The notes under the pieces: model-generated
Databases searched by the model: none
What the model saw: only the letters and a program-made list of their open reading frames with translations
Told to the model about the DNA's origin: nothing
Assembly (NCBI GenBank): GCA_964203275.1
Contig: CAXNMF010000004.1
Span: 62,001-126,000, forward strand
Direction: 5' to 3'
DNA length: 64,000 nt
From: Ga0077527 sp945862135
Lineage (GTDB): Bacteria; Pseudomonadota; Gammaproteobacteria; Burkholderiales; SG8-41
In this document: positions 35,306 to 44,182 of the stretch, piece by piece
How positions within the stretch are numbered: position 1 is the first letter of the stretch
Layout of the letters: every line of letters starts with the position of its first letter
Position numbers and translations under genes: made by a program

Positions 35306-35746
35306 ATGAACAGTCCCGAAAAGAACCCGGCGAATCAGCCCATCGATTGGGGCCTGCCCTCTGATCGCGGTCCTGCGCCCAGCATGATGGCCTTGCACAC
35401 CCTGATCGAACAGACCATCCCTGACGCCCTGTTTGTCCACGATCACAATGGCAGGGTCATTGAAGTAAACGCTCGGGCCTGCGAAATCCTCGGCTATACG
35501 CGCAACGAATTGCTGTCGATGTATGTCTCCGACATCGATCAGGACTTTGACCTGCGAAAAGCACAGGCCCTGTGGATCCAGTTGAAAGACAGTGAGCGCC
35601 GTGCCGTTGACAGCCGGCACCGTAACAAGGACGGCAGCGTTTTCCCGGTCCGGGTCAATTTCGGTCTGCTTCACTACTATGGAGAACGGCTTTACATCGT
35701 TGTCGTTCAGGATCTCCGCAAGGATCAACACAAGCCCGCCACCTGA
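35306..35746 (+). CDS. Stand-alone PAS-domain protein
   Basis: A 146-residue protein consisting of about 30 disordered N-terminal residues and one PAS domain. TIPDALFVHDHNGRVIEVNARACEILGYTRNELL is the PAS core, and VDSRHRNKDGSVFPVRVNFGLLHYYGERLYIVVVQD is the PAC-like end. There is no attached kinase, cyclase or DNA-binding output domain, so it would act as a sensor subunit or adaptor. It is a lone gene with its own promoter region and only a weak ribosome site before ATG 35306. Confidence 0.88.
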   Translation: MNSPEKNPANQPIDWGLPSDRGPAPSMMALHTLIEQTIPDALFVHDHNGRVIEVNARACEILGYTRNELLSMYVSDIDQDFDLRKAQALWIQLKDSERRAVDSRHRNKDGSVFPVRVNFGLLHYYGERLYIVVVQDLRKDQHKPAT

Positions 35747-35768
35747 AGCGGCCAAACGCACTCACCGT

Positions 35769-35800
35769 GCATCTGCGGTATCGCTTGATTGAGCAGATGC
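35769..35800. terminator. Possible terminator hairpin between convergent genes
   Basis: An 8-bp perfect inverted repeat GCATCTGC / GCAGATGC has a 16-base loop and lies between the stops of the PAS gene and the aldolase gene. No T-tract follows, so the role is uncertain. Confidence 0.4.
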
Positions 35801-35837
35801 GGCATTGCAGTTCCGGAAATCAGCCAGGTCCAATCAG

Positions 35838-36638
35838 CTAAGTCTTGTAATCCGGATATCGCCTTTCAACCAGCGCCAGGCTCGCGACCCAGTCGCGGCT
35901 TTCCGAGTCGTATACGCCCATGCGGCCAAACTTCGCGGCGCGCGCGATACACACCTCATGATCCGGGATGATCAACTTGCCGCCGCCGGCCAGTGCGCCG
36001 ATCTGCGCACGGCAGGCCAGTTCGAAAAAGTGGTGGTAGATATAGGCCTCGGGCAGCGTGGCGCCGCACACCAGCGCGCCATGGTTCTCCAGCAGCATGA
36101 ACCACTGATCACCGAGCGCTGCGGCCAGCTGGTCCGCGCCCTCACGCGTGGTGTCATCAGTCAGATTGGGGTAACGCGCAACGCGGTTGTAGAAACGCAT
36201 CGCCTGCTGCGTCAGCGGCAACAGGCCATGCTGCTGCGCCGACACCGCAAGATTCGCCGGCGAGTGCGTGTGCACGGCGGCATTGATATCGCGTCGGGTG
36301 CGCAACACGGCAGCGTGCAGGTTATAGGCCGCAGGACTCGCCTTTAACGGAGATACGCCGACCTGACGACCTTCGAGGTCGTACTTCACCAGATTGGAAG
36401 CCGTCACCTGCTCCATCAGCACGTTGTCGGCCTTCACCAGAAAATGCCCGGGCTCGCCGGGCACGCGCACTGAAATATGGTTGTAGGTCAGGTCAACAAA
36501 CACGAAATGCGCGACCAACCGGTGTGCCGCCGCCAGTTCGCAGCGCGCCTGCCATTCCGCCGCAGAAATCCGTGCCCGCGACACCCGCGGTCGTGCAGTG
36601 CGCGTTACAGCGTGTTTCTTTTTGGCACGCGTACCCAT
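35838..36638 (-). CDS. Class II aldolase/adducin-family protein
   Basis: A 266-residue protein with a basic N-terminal tail (about 20 residues) and a class II aldolase domain. NHISVRVPGEPGHFLV is near residue 50, VHTHSPANLAVS near 125 supplies two metal-ligand His, and WFMLLENHGALVCG near 175 is also conserved. The family carries out retro-aldol cleavage or related decarboxylation or epimerisation with a divalent metal. It starts seven bases after the stop of a Bug-protein gene, so the two are cotranscribed and the receptor may deliver its substrate. Confidence 0.9.
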   Translation of the reverse strand: MGTRAKKKHAVTRTARPRVSRARISAAEWQARCELAAAHRLVAHFVFVDLTYNHISVRVPGEPGHFLVKADNVLMEQVTASNLVKYDLEGRQVGVSPLKASPAAYNLHAAVLRTRRDINAAVHTHSPANLAVSAQQHGLLPLTQQAMRFYNRVARYPNLTDDTTREGADQLAAALGDQWFMLLENHGALVCGATLPEAYIYHHFFELACRAQIGALAGGGKLIIPDHEVCIARAAKFGRMGVYDSESRDWVASLALVERRYPDYKT

Positions 36639-36644
36639 TACGGA

Positions 36645-37613
36645 TCAGTCGACCTTGGCGCCGGAAATACGCACGACCTTCTCGTATTTCTCCATGTCAC
36701 GCTTCACAAATGCGGTGAATTCCTCGACGCTGCTGCCGACCGGATCGGCGCCGAGCGCGATGAACTGCGCCTGCAGTGCCGGCGACTTCACGGTTTTGAC
36801 CAATGCAGCGTTCACGCGATTGATGATCGCGCGCGGCGTTTTAGCCGGTGCAAACAAGCCGAACCAGTTCACCGCTTCAAAACCGGGAACGCCGGACTCA
36901 CTGATGGTTGGCAGTTCAGGCAACTGCGGTGAACGCTGCAGGCTGGCGATACCCAGCACCCGCACCCTGCCCGACTTGATGTGCGGCACGATGGGAGCAA
37001 TTGAATTGAACATCAGCTGCATATGGCCTGCGAGCACATCGGTCACGGCCTGCGGTGCGCCCTTGTACGGCACGTGAACAATATCGACGCCGGCCATCTG
37101 CTTGAACAGTTCACCTGCCAGATGATTGGCCACGCCGTTGCCGGCCGACGCGTAGTTGAGCTTGCCCGGCTGCGCCTTCGCCAGCGCAATCAGTTCCCCG
37201 ATGTTTTTGGCTGGCACCGACGGATGCGCCATCAGCACAAACGGTCCAACCGAAATCAGGCTAACCGGGGCGAAGTCGCGCAAGGTGTCATAGGGTAGGC
37301 CCTTGCGCAGGTGCGGCAGGATGGTCAGCGCGCCCGGGCTGCTGATGAAGAGCGTGTAACCATCAGGCGTAGATTTTGCGGCGATCTCCGCACCGATGAC
37401 GCCGCCGCCTCCGGCGCGATTGTCAGCGACCAGTGACACACCGAGTTGCTGCGACAGCCCCGGGAATACCAGCCTTGCGGTGACATCCGGCGTGGCACCG
37501 GCAGGCACTGAAAGAATCACGCGGATCGGCTTGTCCGGCCATTCAGCCGCCTGCGCGAACGGCGCATTGATGACCATCATGGCCAGCAACACTGAATTGA
37601 ACATTGTTTTCAT
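36645..37613 (-). CDS. Bug/TctC-family periplasmic substrate-binding protein
   Basis: An intact 322-residue receptor with a signal peptide ending near residue 22 (PFAQAAEWP). Motifs include LSVPAGATPDVTAR, DNRAGGGGVIG, DGYTLFISS and VHVPYKGAPQA. ATG 37613 is preceded by GAGGAGG. It heads a transcript with the class II aldolase gene and diverges from an atypical SDR gene 114 bases away. The same divergent Bug/SDR arrangement recurs at 41.6-43.5 kb. Confidence 0.92.
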   Translation of the reverse strand: MKTMFNSVLLAMMVINAPFAQAAEWPDKPIRVILSVPAGATPDVTARLVFPGLSQQLGVSLVADNRAGGGGVIGAEIAAKSTPDGYTLFISSPGALTILPHLRKGLPYDTLRDFAPVSLISVGPFVLMAHPSVPAKNIGELIALAKAQPGKLNYASAGNGVANHLAGELFKQMAGVDIVHVPYKGAPQAVTDVLAGHMQLMFNSIAPIVPHIKSGRVRVLGIASLQRSPQLPELPTISESGVPGFEAVNWFGLFAPAKTPRAIINRVNAALVKTVKSPALQAQFIALGADPVGSSVEEFTAFVKRDMEKYEKVVRISGAKVD

Positions 37614-37727
37614 TGAAAATCCTCCTCACTGATCAATGCATGGTAACGGTAAGCTGCCTGCCGGTAAAATCCATCGGCAAATCGCTCAAACCGACATCCA
37701 TTACCAGCCACTCACCGGGGGAAAATC

Positions 37728-38477
37728 ATGGCAACAGGCAAGGAACTCGCAGGCAAGGTCGCACTCGTCACCGGCGCATCACGCAACATCGGCCGCGCCA
37801 TCGCCATCGCACTGGCCGAGGCCGGCGCCACCGTCGCCGTCAACGCACGCACGGCAAAAGCAGATGCCGATGCCGTGGTCGGGGAAATCCGTGCGGCTGG
37901 CGGCACTGCAGATACCTTCATTGCCGACATTGCCGATGTCAAAGCCGTCAATGCCATGGTGGCCGACATCACCAAACGTTACGGCAAAGTCGACATCCTG
38001 ATTCTCAATGCATCGATCCGCAAGGAAACCGCGTTCATCGACATGTCATACGAAGAATGGCGCAGCCTGCTGTCGATCACGCTTGATGGCTCGTTTTTCT
38101 GCACCAAGGCCTGTCTACCCTCAATGATCGCAGCCGGTGGCGGCAGCATCGTCACGCTCGGCGGCATGACCGCGCTCTCCGGCGCAAAAAAACGAGTGCA
38201 TGGCTCCGTCGGTAAACACGGCCTGTGGGGCATGACGCGTGCGCTGGCCAAGGAACTCGGCGAACACCAGATCAACGTCAACTGCGTGGCACCGGGACAA
38301 ATGGATACCGCCCGCGCCGCCGACCGTTCGGAACGCGCGCCGGTCACCAACGTGCCGATGGGCCGCCGCTCCACACCCGAAGAAGTCGCGGGCATCGTGC
38401 GCTACCTGTGCACGCCGGCGGGAGCGATGATCAGCGGGCAGCTGATTTACGTCGACGGCGGACAACAGCAGTTTTAA
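37728..38477 (+). CDS. SDR-family protein without the catalytic Ser/Tyr
   Basis: A 249-residue short-chain dehydrogenase/reductase fold protein. The Rossmann motif GKVALVTGASRNIGRAIAIA is intact (residues 10-29), as is a DILILNAS loop. The active-site Ser region reads IVTLGGMTALSG. The usual YxxxK reads RVHGSVGKHG, keeping Lys but with Gly in place of Tyr. NAD(P) binding is likely, but standard alcohol/ketone chemistry is not. It shares these changes with the paralogue at 42771. It lies opposite a Bug gene. Confidence 0.88.
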   Translation: MATGKELAGKVALVTGASRNIGRAIAIALAEAGATVAVNARTAKADADAVVGEIRAAGGTADTFIADIADVKAVNAMVADITKRYGKVDILILNASIRKETAFIDMSYEEWRSLLSITLDGSFFCTKACLPSMIAAGGGSIVTLGGMTALSGAKKRVHGSVGKHGLWGMTRALAKELGEHQINVNCVAPGQMDTARAADRSERAPVTNVPMGRRSTPEEVAGIVRYLCTPAGAMISGQLIYVDGGQQQF

Positions 38478-38524
38478 AAACTGCTCTTTACCGCCAAGAT
38501 TCTTTTTAATACACGCTTGGCGGT
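38467..38524. terminator. Paired hairpins between SDR gene and ABC transporter gene
   Basis: A 19-base perfect palindrome AGCAGTTTT-A-AAAACTGCT overlaps the SDR stop codon. A second inverted repeat ACCGCCAAG / CTTGGCGGT (38490-38498 and 38516-38524) follows. Both lie between convergent genes and are likely transcription stops, probably in both directions. Confidence 0.6.
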
Positions 38525-38539
38525 TATCGGATTCCAGCT

Positions 38540-40315
38540 TTAAGCCGTCCCCTCGTTCATGAACTGCAAACGCGCCAGATGGGCATACAAACCGTCAGCG
38601 CGCAGCAGTTCGTCGTGGGTGCCGGTGGAGTGCAACTGACCGCGATCGAGCACAAGTATCCGGTCGGCATTGCGCACGGTCGCGAGGCGATGCGCGATCA
38701 CCAGCGTGGTGCGGCCGCGCGACAGGCTTTCCAACGCGGCGGCCACCTGGCGTTCGCTTTCGGCATCGAGTGAACTGGTTGCTTCATCAAGCAGCAGAAT
38801 GGGCCTGTCGGCGAGCAGCGCACGCGCAATCGACAAGCGCTGGCGCTGGCCACCGGACAATCGCACACCGCGCTCGCCCAGATCGGTATCAAAGCCTTGC
38901 GGCAAGTTTTCAATGAATTCAATGGCATGTGCAGCCTCACAGGCGGCACGCACTTCATCCATCGTCGCTTCGGGGCGTCCGAAGCGCACGTTCTCGCTGA
39001 CGCTGGCGGCAAAGATCACCGGGTCCTGCGACACCAGCGCCACCGCACCACGCAGCGCCAGCGGATCACAATGACGCAGGTCGGCGCCATCGATCAGCAC
39101 GCGACCCGACTGCGGATCATAAAAACGCAGCAGCAGTGCAAATATCGTTGTCTTGCCTGCGCCGGAAGGGCCCACCAGCGCAACGCGCTCGCCGGGACTG
39201 ACCGAAAACGAAAGACCAGACAACGCCTGCACATCAGAACGTGTCGGATACGAAAACGCCACCTGCTCAAAACGGATGTCGCCGCGGGCGCGCGCGGGCA
39301 GCACGCTGCGCGGCTCGGCAATCGTCAGCGCCGATTGCGCATCCAGCAATTCCATCACGCGCTCGGTCGCACCCGCCGCGCGCTGGATCTCACCCCACAC
39401 TTCGGAAACCGTTCCCGCACCACTGGCGACAATGCCCGCGTAAAACACGAAGGCCGACAACTGTCCTGCGGTGAGCCTGCCGTCGAGCACATCATGACCG
39501 CCGATCCACAGAATCACGCCGACTGCGCAGAACGCAATCAGCATCACCGATGAAATCAGCCAGGCCTTGATGCGTACTCGCTCAACACCGGATGCACAGG
39601 CCGCATCGGTTGCCGCATCAAAGGAGGCCTGCGTGCGCGGCTCATGGCCGTAAGCCTGCACCGTGCGGATTTCATGCATCGCCTCGTCCACCTGCGATGA
39701 CACTTCAGCCACGCGATCCTGGTTGCTGCGCGACAGCCGCCGCACGTAACGGCCGAGCAGCAGGATCGGAATCAGCGTCGCCGGCACGCCGAGCACGATC
39801 AGGAAGGCCAGCCGCGGACTGGTGGCAAACAGCAGCACCAGCGCGCCGATCATCATCAGTCCGTTACGCAGGAACATCGACAGGCCGAAACCGATCACCT
39901 GACGCAACTGCTCGCTGTCGTTGGTAACCCGCGACACGATGTCACCGGTACGCGAAATATCAAAAAACGCCGGCGACAGCGTCAGCACATGAGCAAAGAC
40001 GGTGCGCCGCAGGTCGGCAATGACGCGTTCCCCTGTGCTCATCATCAGATAGAAGCGCACATAGGTCGCAGCGGCCAGCACGACTGCAATCGCAATGATG
40101 CCCGCCAACGCCATGTTGAGCATCGCCGGATTGCCGCTGCCGAATCCGGAATCAATGACAAAACGCAGCCCCTGGCCCAGTGCCAGCACGCAGCCCGAAG
40201 CGATCAGCAGCGCCACCATCGCAATGACAACGCGGGTACGGTACGGCACAAGGAAACGCAGCAGGCGGCGCAACTGCGCTACATCGCCCTTGGGAGCGGG
40301 GTCAGGCGTGATCAA
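38540..40315 (-). CDS. ABC transporter with fused membrane and ATPase domains (MsbA-like exporter)
   Basis: A 591-residue half-transporter. Residues about 25-310 form a six-helix type I exporter domain (VVIAMVALLIASGCVLALGQ, FYLMMSTGERVIADLRRTVFAHVL). The ATPase has Walker A GPSGAGKTT near 390, signature LSGGQRQR near 490, Walker B ILLLDEATSSLD and the H-loop IAHRLAT. It works as a homodimer in the inner membrane; lipid or hydrophobic compound export is the usual role. The start is TTG 40315 with AGGA eight bases before it, 12 bases after the stop of the lipoprotein gene. Confidence 0.93.
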   Translation of the reverse strand: MITPDPAPKGDVAQLRRLLRFLVPYRTRVVIAMVALLIASGCVLALGQGLRFVIDSGFGSGNPAMLNMALAGIIAIAVVLAAATYVRFYLMMSTGERVIADLRRTVFAHVLTLSPAFFDISRTGDIVSRVTNDSEQLRQVIGFGLSMFLRNGLMMIGALVLLFATSPRLAFLIVLGVPATLIPILLLGRYVRRLSRSNQDRVAEVSSQVDEAMHEIRTVQAYGHEPRTQASFDAATDAACASGVERVRIKAWLISSVMLIAFCAVGVILWIGGHDVLDGRLTAGQLSAFVFYAGIVASGAGTVSEVWGEIQRAAGATERVMELLDAQSALTIAEPRSVLPARARGDIRFEQVAFSYPTRSDVQALSGLSFSVSPGERVALVGPSGAGKTTIFALLLRFYDPQSGRVLIDGADLRHCDPLALRGAVALVSQDPVIFAASVSENVRFGRPEATMDEVRAACEAAHAIEFIENLPQGFDTDLGERGVRLSGGQRQRLSIARALLADRPILLLDEATSSLDAESERQVAAALESLSRGRTTLVIAHRLATVRNADRILVLDRGQLHSTGTHDELLRADGLYAHLARLQFMNEGTA

Positions 40316-40327
40316 TGAAAATTCCTG

Positions 40328-40801
40328 TCAGGACTGTGGTGAACGCGGCACTTTCATGCGCACGCCGAGATGTGGTGACTCCAGCGTCACCGCGGCAGGC
40401 TTTTTGGCGGAAATGGCGATTTCATATTCGCCATCGGCGGGAATGTCCACCAGCAGCAGCGGATGCACCAGCGCATTGGGCGCCGGCGATGATGACGCTT
40501 CGGGTTTTTCCGGACTGTTCACCTGAACGTCGCGCGTTGCGATGACCTTGTCACCGCTGCGCAGTTGAACCTGGTAATCATTCCAGAGGCCTGCCTCTTC
40601 ACGACGGCCCCAGGCGAAATCCGCCAGCAGCGTCAACGCTACGGGGTTCATTTCAGTGCGCAGAAGAATACGTACCGGATCGTAACCGCCATCCGCAGTG
40701 CGATTTAACGGGATGCGCGCAACCTCCTCACCGCCGATCATGCCTTCACAGCCAGCAAGACAAAGCGCCAGCACGGCGGTTGCGAACACCCGCGCCAGCA
40801 T
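40328..40801 (-). CDS. Predicted lipoprotein of unknown function
   Basis: A 157-residue protein with a lipoprotein signal (VLALCLAGCEG), giving a lipidated Cys18. The rest is beta-rich (RILLRTEMNPVALTLLADFAWG, VIATRDVQVNSPEKP, GEYEIAISAKKPAAVTLESPHLGVRMKV), resembling a small sandwich domain. I do not recognise the family. Its ATG overlaps the TGA of the hydrolase gene before it, and the ABC exporter gene follows after 12 bases, so it may be an envelope partner of that exporter. Confidence 0.8.
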   Translation of the reverse strand: MLARVFATAVLALCLAGCEGMIGGEEVARIPLNRTADGGYDPVRILLRTEMNPVALTLLADFAWGRREEAGLWNDYQVQLRSGDKVIATRDVQVNSPEKPEASSSPAPNALVHPLLLVDIPADGEYEIAISAKKPAAVTLESPHLGVRMKVPRSPQS

Positions 40802-41592
40802 CAGCGCGATACCTTGGCGAGGAACAGCAGCAGCGCGGTATTGAAGGCCTCCGGCTGCTCGACGTTGGACAGATGCGCCGCCGACGGGATGATCAGCAGT
40901 TCGGAACCGCGCAGGTTGGCGTGGATCTGCCGCGCCATTTCCGGCGGCGTACCGTGGTCCTGATCGCCGACAATGACCAGCGACGGGCAGTTGATTTCCT
41001 TCAACTGATCCAGCACATCGATTTTGGCGATGGCATCGCAGCAACCGGCAAAACCGGCGACCGGTGTATTGCGGATATCGTTGCCAATCTTCGCCATCAC
41101 TGACGGTTGCGCCTTGCGATAGGGTTCGGTGAACCAGCGCGCCAGCGTGCCTTCGACCAGCGCATCCATGCCTTTGGCACGTGCCATGCTCACCCGTTCA
41201 CCCCACATCTGCTCGGCATTGGGCGGGCGTTTGCTGGTGGTGTCGGCGAGCACCATGCTCTGGAACACGCCGGGATATTTCAGCGCAAAAGTCTCACCGA
41301 TCATGCCGCCCATCGACAATCCGACCCAGTGCGACTGGCGGATGCCCAGCGCGACATAAAGGCCATGCAGGTCATCGGCCATCTGCTCCAGCGTGTAGGC
41401 GCCCTCAGGGGCATCACTGGCGCCATGTCCGCGGGTGTCGAAACGCAGGACCTTGTAGCCGTTGTCGACCAGCAGCTTGGCCTGTACGTCCCACATCGAC
41501 AGATTGCAGGCCAGCGAGTGCGACATCGTCACCCACGGGCCGTCGCCCTCGATGACACAGTTGATTTCAATGCCGTTGGTTTTGATTTTCAT
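40801..41592 (-). CDS. Alpha/beta hydrolase, 3-oxoadipate enol-lactonase-like
   Basis: A 263-residue hydrolase similar to PcaD and to the protein encoded at 9048. It has VTMSHSLACNLSMWD, FDTRGHGASD and the nucleophile elbow VGLSMGGMIGE near residue 93. The acid lies in VGDQDHGTPP and the His in PSAAHLSNVEQPEAF near 243. ATG 41592 follows AGAGGA. It is the first gene of a unit with the lipoprotein and ABC exporter, and lies 26 bases behind the stop of a Bug gene on the same strand. Lactone or ester hydrolysis is likely; no protocatechuate genes are near. Confidence 0.88.
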   Translation of the reverse strand: MKIKTNGIEINCVIEGDGPWVTMSHSLACNLSMWDVQAKLLVDNGYKVLRFDTRGHGASDAPEGAYTLEQMADDLHGLYVALGIRQSHWVGLSMGGMIGETFALKYPGVFQSMVLADTTSKRPPNAEQMWGERVSMARAKGMDALVEGTLARWFTEPYRKAQPSVMAKIGNDIRNTPVAGFAGCCDAIAKIDVLDQLKEINCPSLVIVGDQDHGTPPEMARQIHANLRGSELLIIPSAAHLSNVEQPEAFNTALLLFLAKVSR

Positions 41593-41618
41593 ATCCGTTC
41601 CTCTGATTGCGCTTTGAC

Positions 41619-42605
41619 TCATTGCGCCTTGATATTTCCGGCCCTGGCCAGCTTCGTGAACGTATCGATATCCGCTGCAATCAATTTATCGAATGCCTCG
41701 GGCGTTGTCGGCGAAGGCTCGAGGCCTATTGGCCCCCAGCGCCGTTTCACTTCATCCTCGTTGAGGATGCGCTTGATTTCGCGATTGAGGTCGGCAATCA
41801 CCGGCTTCGGGGTTTTGGCGGCCGTCACCAGACCAAACCACAGCACGGCGTCATACCCGGGGACGCCGGAATCGGCAATGGTCGGCACATCCGGCAACAG
41901 GGCGTCGCGCTTCAGCGACGACACGCCCAGCGCGGTCAGCTTGCCGTCACGCACCTGGGGTACGGCATTGGCGATCGGCGCCATGAAAAAATGCACGCGT
42001 CCGGTCATGGCCTCGGCCAGCGCCTCAGGTATGCCCTTCAGCGGGATGTGCACGACGTCGATTTTCGCCATGCTTTTCAGCAGTTCGCCTGCGAAATGCG
42101 TCCCGCTGCCGATACCTGCTGAGGAAAAATTCAGCGAACCCGGTTTACTGCGCGCCGCGGTGAGTAGATCCTTCATCGAACGAAAGCCGGATGGGGAAGA
42201 CACCAGCACGTATTTCGAAACAGCCGACAGGGAAATACCCATCAGGTCGCGCCGCGCATCGTAGGGCAGCTTGGCATATATCGCCGGCGCCACGGCATGA
42301 GCTGAAGACACCGACAACAGCGTATAGCCGTCAGGGTTGGCATTTGCCGCCAGATTCGCGGCGATCGTGCCGCCGGCGCCCGGACGGTTGTCAACGATCA
42401 CCTGCTGCTTGAACTCTTCGGTGAGTTTCTGCGCCAGGTAACGCGCCGTAATGTCAGGGCCACCACCCGGCGTAAAGCCGACGAGGATACGGACCGGTTT
42501 GGTCGGATATTCGCCCGCCGGCGCAGGCCCGCCTTTTTGCGCGGCTTGCGCCACCGGGCCAGCGCCCATCAGCGCGACGACCAGCATTGCGTGCAACAAC
42601 CTCAT
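41619..42605 (-). CDS. Bug/TctC-family periplasmic substrate-binding protein
   Basis: An intact 328-residue receptor with a signal peptide ending near residue 22 (GPVAQAAQKGG). VGFTPGGGPDITAR, DNRPGAGGTIA and VHIPLKGIPEA are family motifs; the last has Leu where most relatives have Tyr. ATG 42605 follows GGAGG. It precedes the enol-lactonase-like gene on the same strand and diverges from the second atypical SDR gene. Confidence 0.92.
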   Translation of the reverse strand: MRLLHAMLVVALMGAGPVAQAAQKGGPAPAGEYPTKPVRILVGFTPGGGPDITARYLAQKLTEEFKQQVIVDNRPGAGGTIAANLAANANPDGYTLLSVSSAHAVAPAIYAKLPYDARRDLMGISLSAVSKYVLVSSPSGFRSMKDLLTAARSKPGSLNFSSAGIGSGTHFAGELLKSMAKIDVVHIPLKGIPEALAEAMTGRVHFFMAPIANAVPQVRDGKLTALGVSSLKRDALLPDVPTIADSGVPGYDAVLWFGLVTAAKTPKPVIADLNREIKRILNEDEVKRRWGPIGLEPSPTTPEAFDKLIAADIDTFTKLARAGNIKAQ

Positions 42606-42770
42606 GATGCCTCCGGATGATTATTGGGGTTTTCTTGCGGTAACGCAGGGCGGAGACTATACCAGCCGCAGCCCATCGACACAGCATGTGGACGAACCAG
42701 CGCCGGCGGTCGCAACGCCGGGCGTTCCCCGTTATGCTTGCGGCTCTTTTTTGGAGTGCGGAGTCGTTAC

Positions 42771-43529
42771 ATGAGCATGAATACAGCCAACGAACTCGCC
42801 GGCAAGGTTGCTCTGATCACCGGCGCGGCGAAGAATCTCGGCCGCGCCATTGCGCTTGAACTGGCTGCTGCCGGCGCCACCATTGCCATCAATACCCGCG
42901 CCTCCCGTGCCGAAGCCGATGCGGTAGCCGCGGAAATCAGCGCGGCCGGCGGCAAGGCAGCGGTTTACATCGCGGACATCGCCGATGCGGAAGCCGTTAA
43001 ACGCATGCACGCAGCGATCACCACTGAACTCGGCCCGGTCGATATTCTCGTGCTCAACGCATCGGTACGCCGCGAGATTCCGTTCATGGAAATGAGCTTC
43101 GAAGAATGGCGCCAGGTCATGGGCATCTCTCTCGACGGTTCCTTTCACTGCATCCAGGCGGTGCTGCCGGGCATGCTGAAAGCGGGACGCGGTGATGTCA
43201 TCACACTGGCAGGCGATACCGCGCTGAACGGCGCCGTTGGCAAAGTGCACAGCTCCGCCGGCAAAAGCGGACTCGCCGGCATGACGCGTGCACTGGCGCG
43301 CGAGTTTGGTCCGAAAGGCATCCGCTTCAATTGCATATCACCGGGACACTTCAACACCATGCGTGTCGGCAATCGCGCCGCGCGTCCCGCCGCCACCGAA
43401 CACATTCCGTTGAGCCGTTACGGCGAACCGAACGAGATCGCTGCAACGGTACGTTTTCTGTGCAGCCCCGGTGCCGGCTTCATCACCGGCCAGACGCTGC
43501 ATGTCAACGGCGGTCAGTGGATGTATTAA
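42771..43529 (+). CDS. SDR-family protein without the catalytic Ser/Tyr (paralogue)
   Basis: The 252-residue paralogue of the SDR at 37728, with similarity along its whole length. The Rossmann motif GKVALITGAAKNLGRAIALE is intact. The Ser region reads VITLAGDTALNG and the YxxxK region KVHSSAGKSG, keeping Lys but with Ser in place of Tyr. The C terminus HVNGGQWMY ends like other SDRs. ATG 42771 is chosen from a longer open frame. It is placed back to back with a Bug gene, as its paralogue is, so receptor and SDR seem to belong to one functional module. Confidence 0.88.
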   Translation: MSMNTANELAGKVALITGAAKNLGRAIALELAAAGATIAINTRASRAEADAVAAEISAAGGKAAVYIADIADAEAVKRMHAAITTELGPVDILVLNASVRREIPFMEMSFEEWRQVMGISLDGSFHCIQAVLPGMLKAGRGDVITLAGDTALNGAVGKVHSSAGKSGLAGMTRALAREFGPKGIRFNCISPGHFNTMRVGNRAARPAATEHIPLSRYGEPNEIAATVRFLCSPGAGFITGQTLHVNGGQWMY

Positions 43530-43593
43530 GAGCTGGCGAAGTTTTAACGATTAAATTAGTTAATAAAAACATGTACTTACTGAGGATATCCGG

Positions 43594-44169
43594 ATGAGCA
43601 TCCAAAAAACCGAACGTTTCCCCGCCATTGCACCCGAGCAATGGAATGACGAACAGAAAAAAGTCGCGGCCATCATTGCCGCGGGACCACGCGGCGAAGT
43701 GCGCGGTCCATTCCTTGCGCTGTTGCGCAGCCCCGGTCTCGCGCACACCGTGCAGCAGGTCGGCGAATACCTGCGTTTCAAATGCCCGCTGGAGCGGCGC
43801 ATCGCGGAAATGTCGACGCTGATGGCCGCGCGTCACTGGACGCAGCAGTACGAATGGCAGTCGCATTACAAACATGCAATGAAGGCCGGGCTGAACCCGG
43901 CTATTGCCGAAGCCATTGCCGAAGGCCGCCGCCCCAAGGGCATGGCAGTGGACGAAGAAGCGCTCTACGACATGCTCACCGAAGTGCTGCACAACCAGAG
44001 TGTGTGTGATACGACCTATGCACGCGCCCTTGGCGTGTTCGGTGAACAGGGCGTGATTGAACTCGTCGCCATCGCCGGGTATTACGCGATGCTGGCGATG
44101 ATCCTCAACGTAGGACGCAAGGCGCTCCCCGCCGGTCAGGAACCGCAATTGCCCTGGTTCCCGAATTGA
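43594..44169 (+). CDS. Carboxymuconolactone decarboxylase-family protein
   Basis: A 191-residue all-helical CMD/AhpD-fold protein. GPFLALLRSPGLAHTVQQVGEYLRF and CPLERRIAEMSTLMAARHWTQQYEWQSHYKHAMKAGL are the family core, but the AhpD CxxC redox pair is absent, which argues for the lactone decarboxylase-like branch rather than alkylhydroperoxidase. The ATG follows GAGGA. An AT-rich spacer (43540-43580) with an AATAAAAACA motif separates it from the SDR gene. The MFS gene follows 13 bases later. Confidence 0.88.
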   Translation: MSIQKTERFPAIAPEQWNDEQKKVAAIIAAGPRGEVRGPFLALLRSPGLAHTVQQVGEYLRFKCPLERRIAEMSTLMAARHWTQQYEWQSHYKHAMKAGLNPAIAEAIAEGRRPKGMAVDEEALYDMLTEVLHNQSVCDTTYARALGVFGEQGVIELVAIAGYYAMLAMILNVGRKALPAGQEPQLPWFPN

Positions 44170-44182
44170 ACTGAAACAAAAA

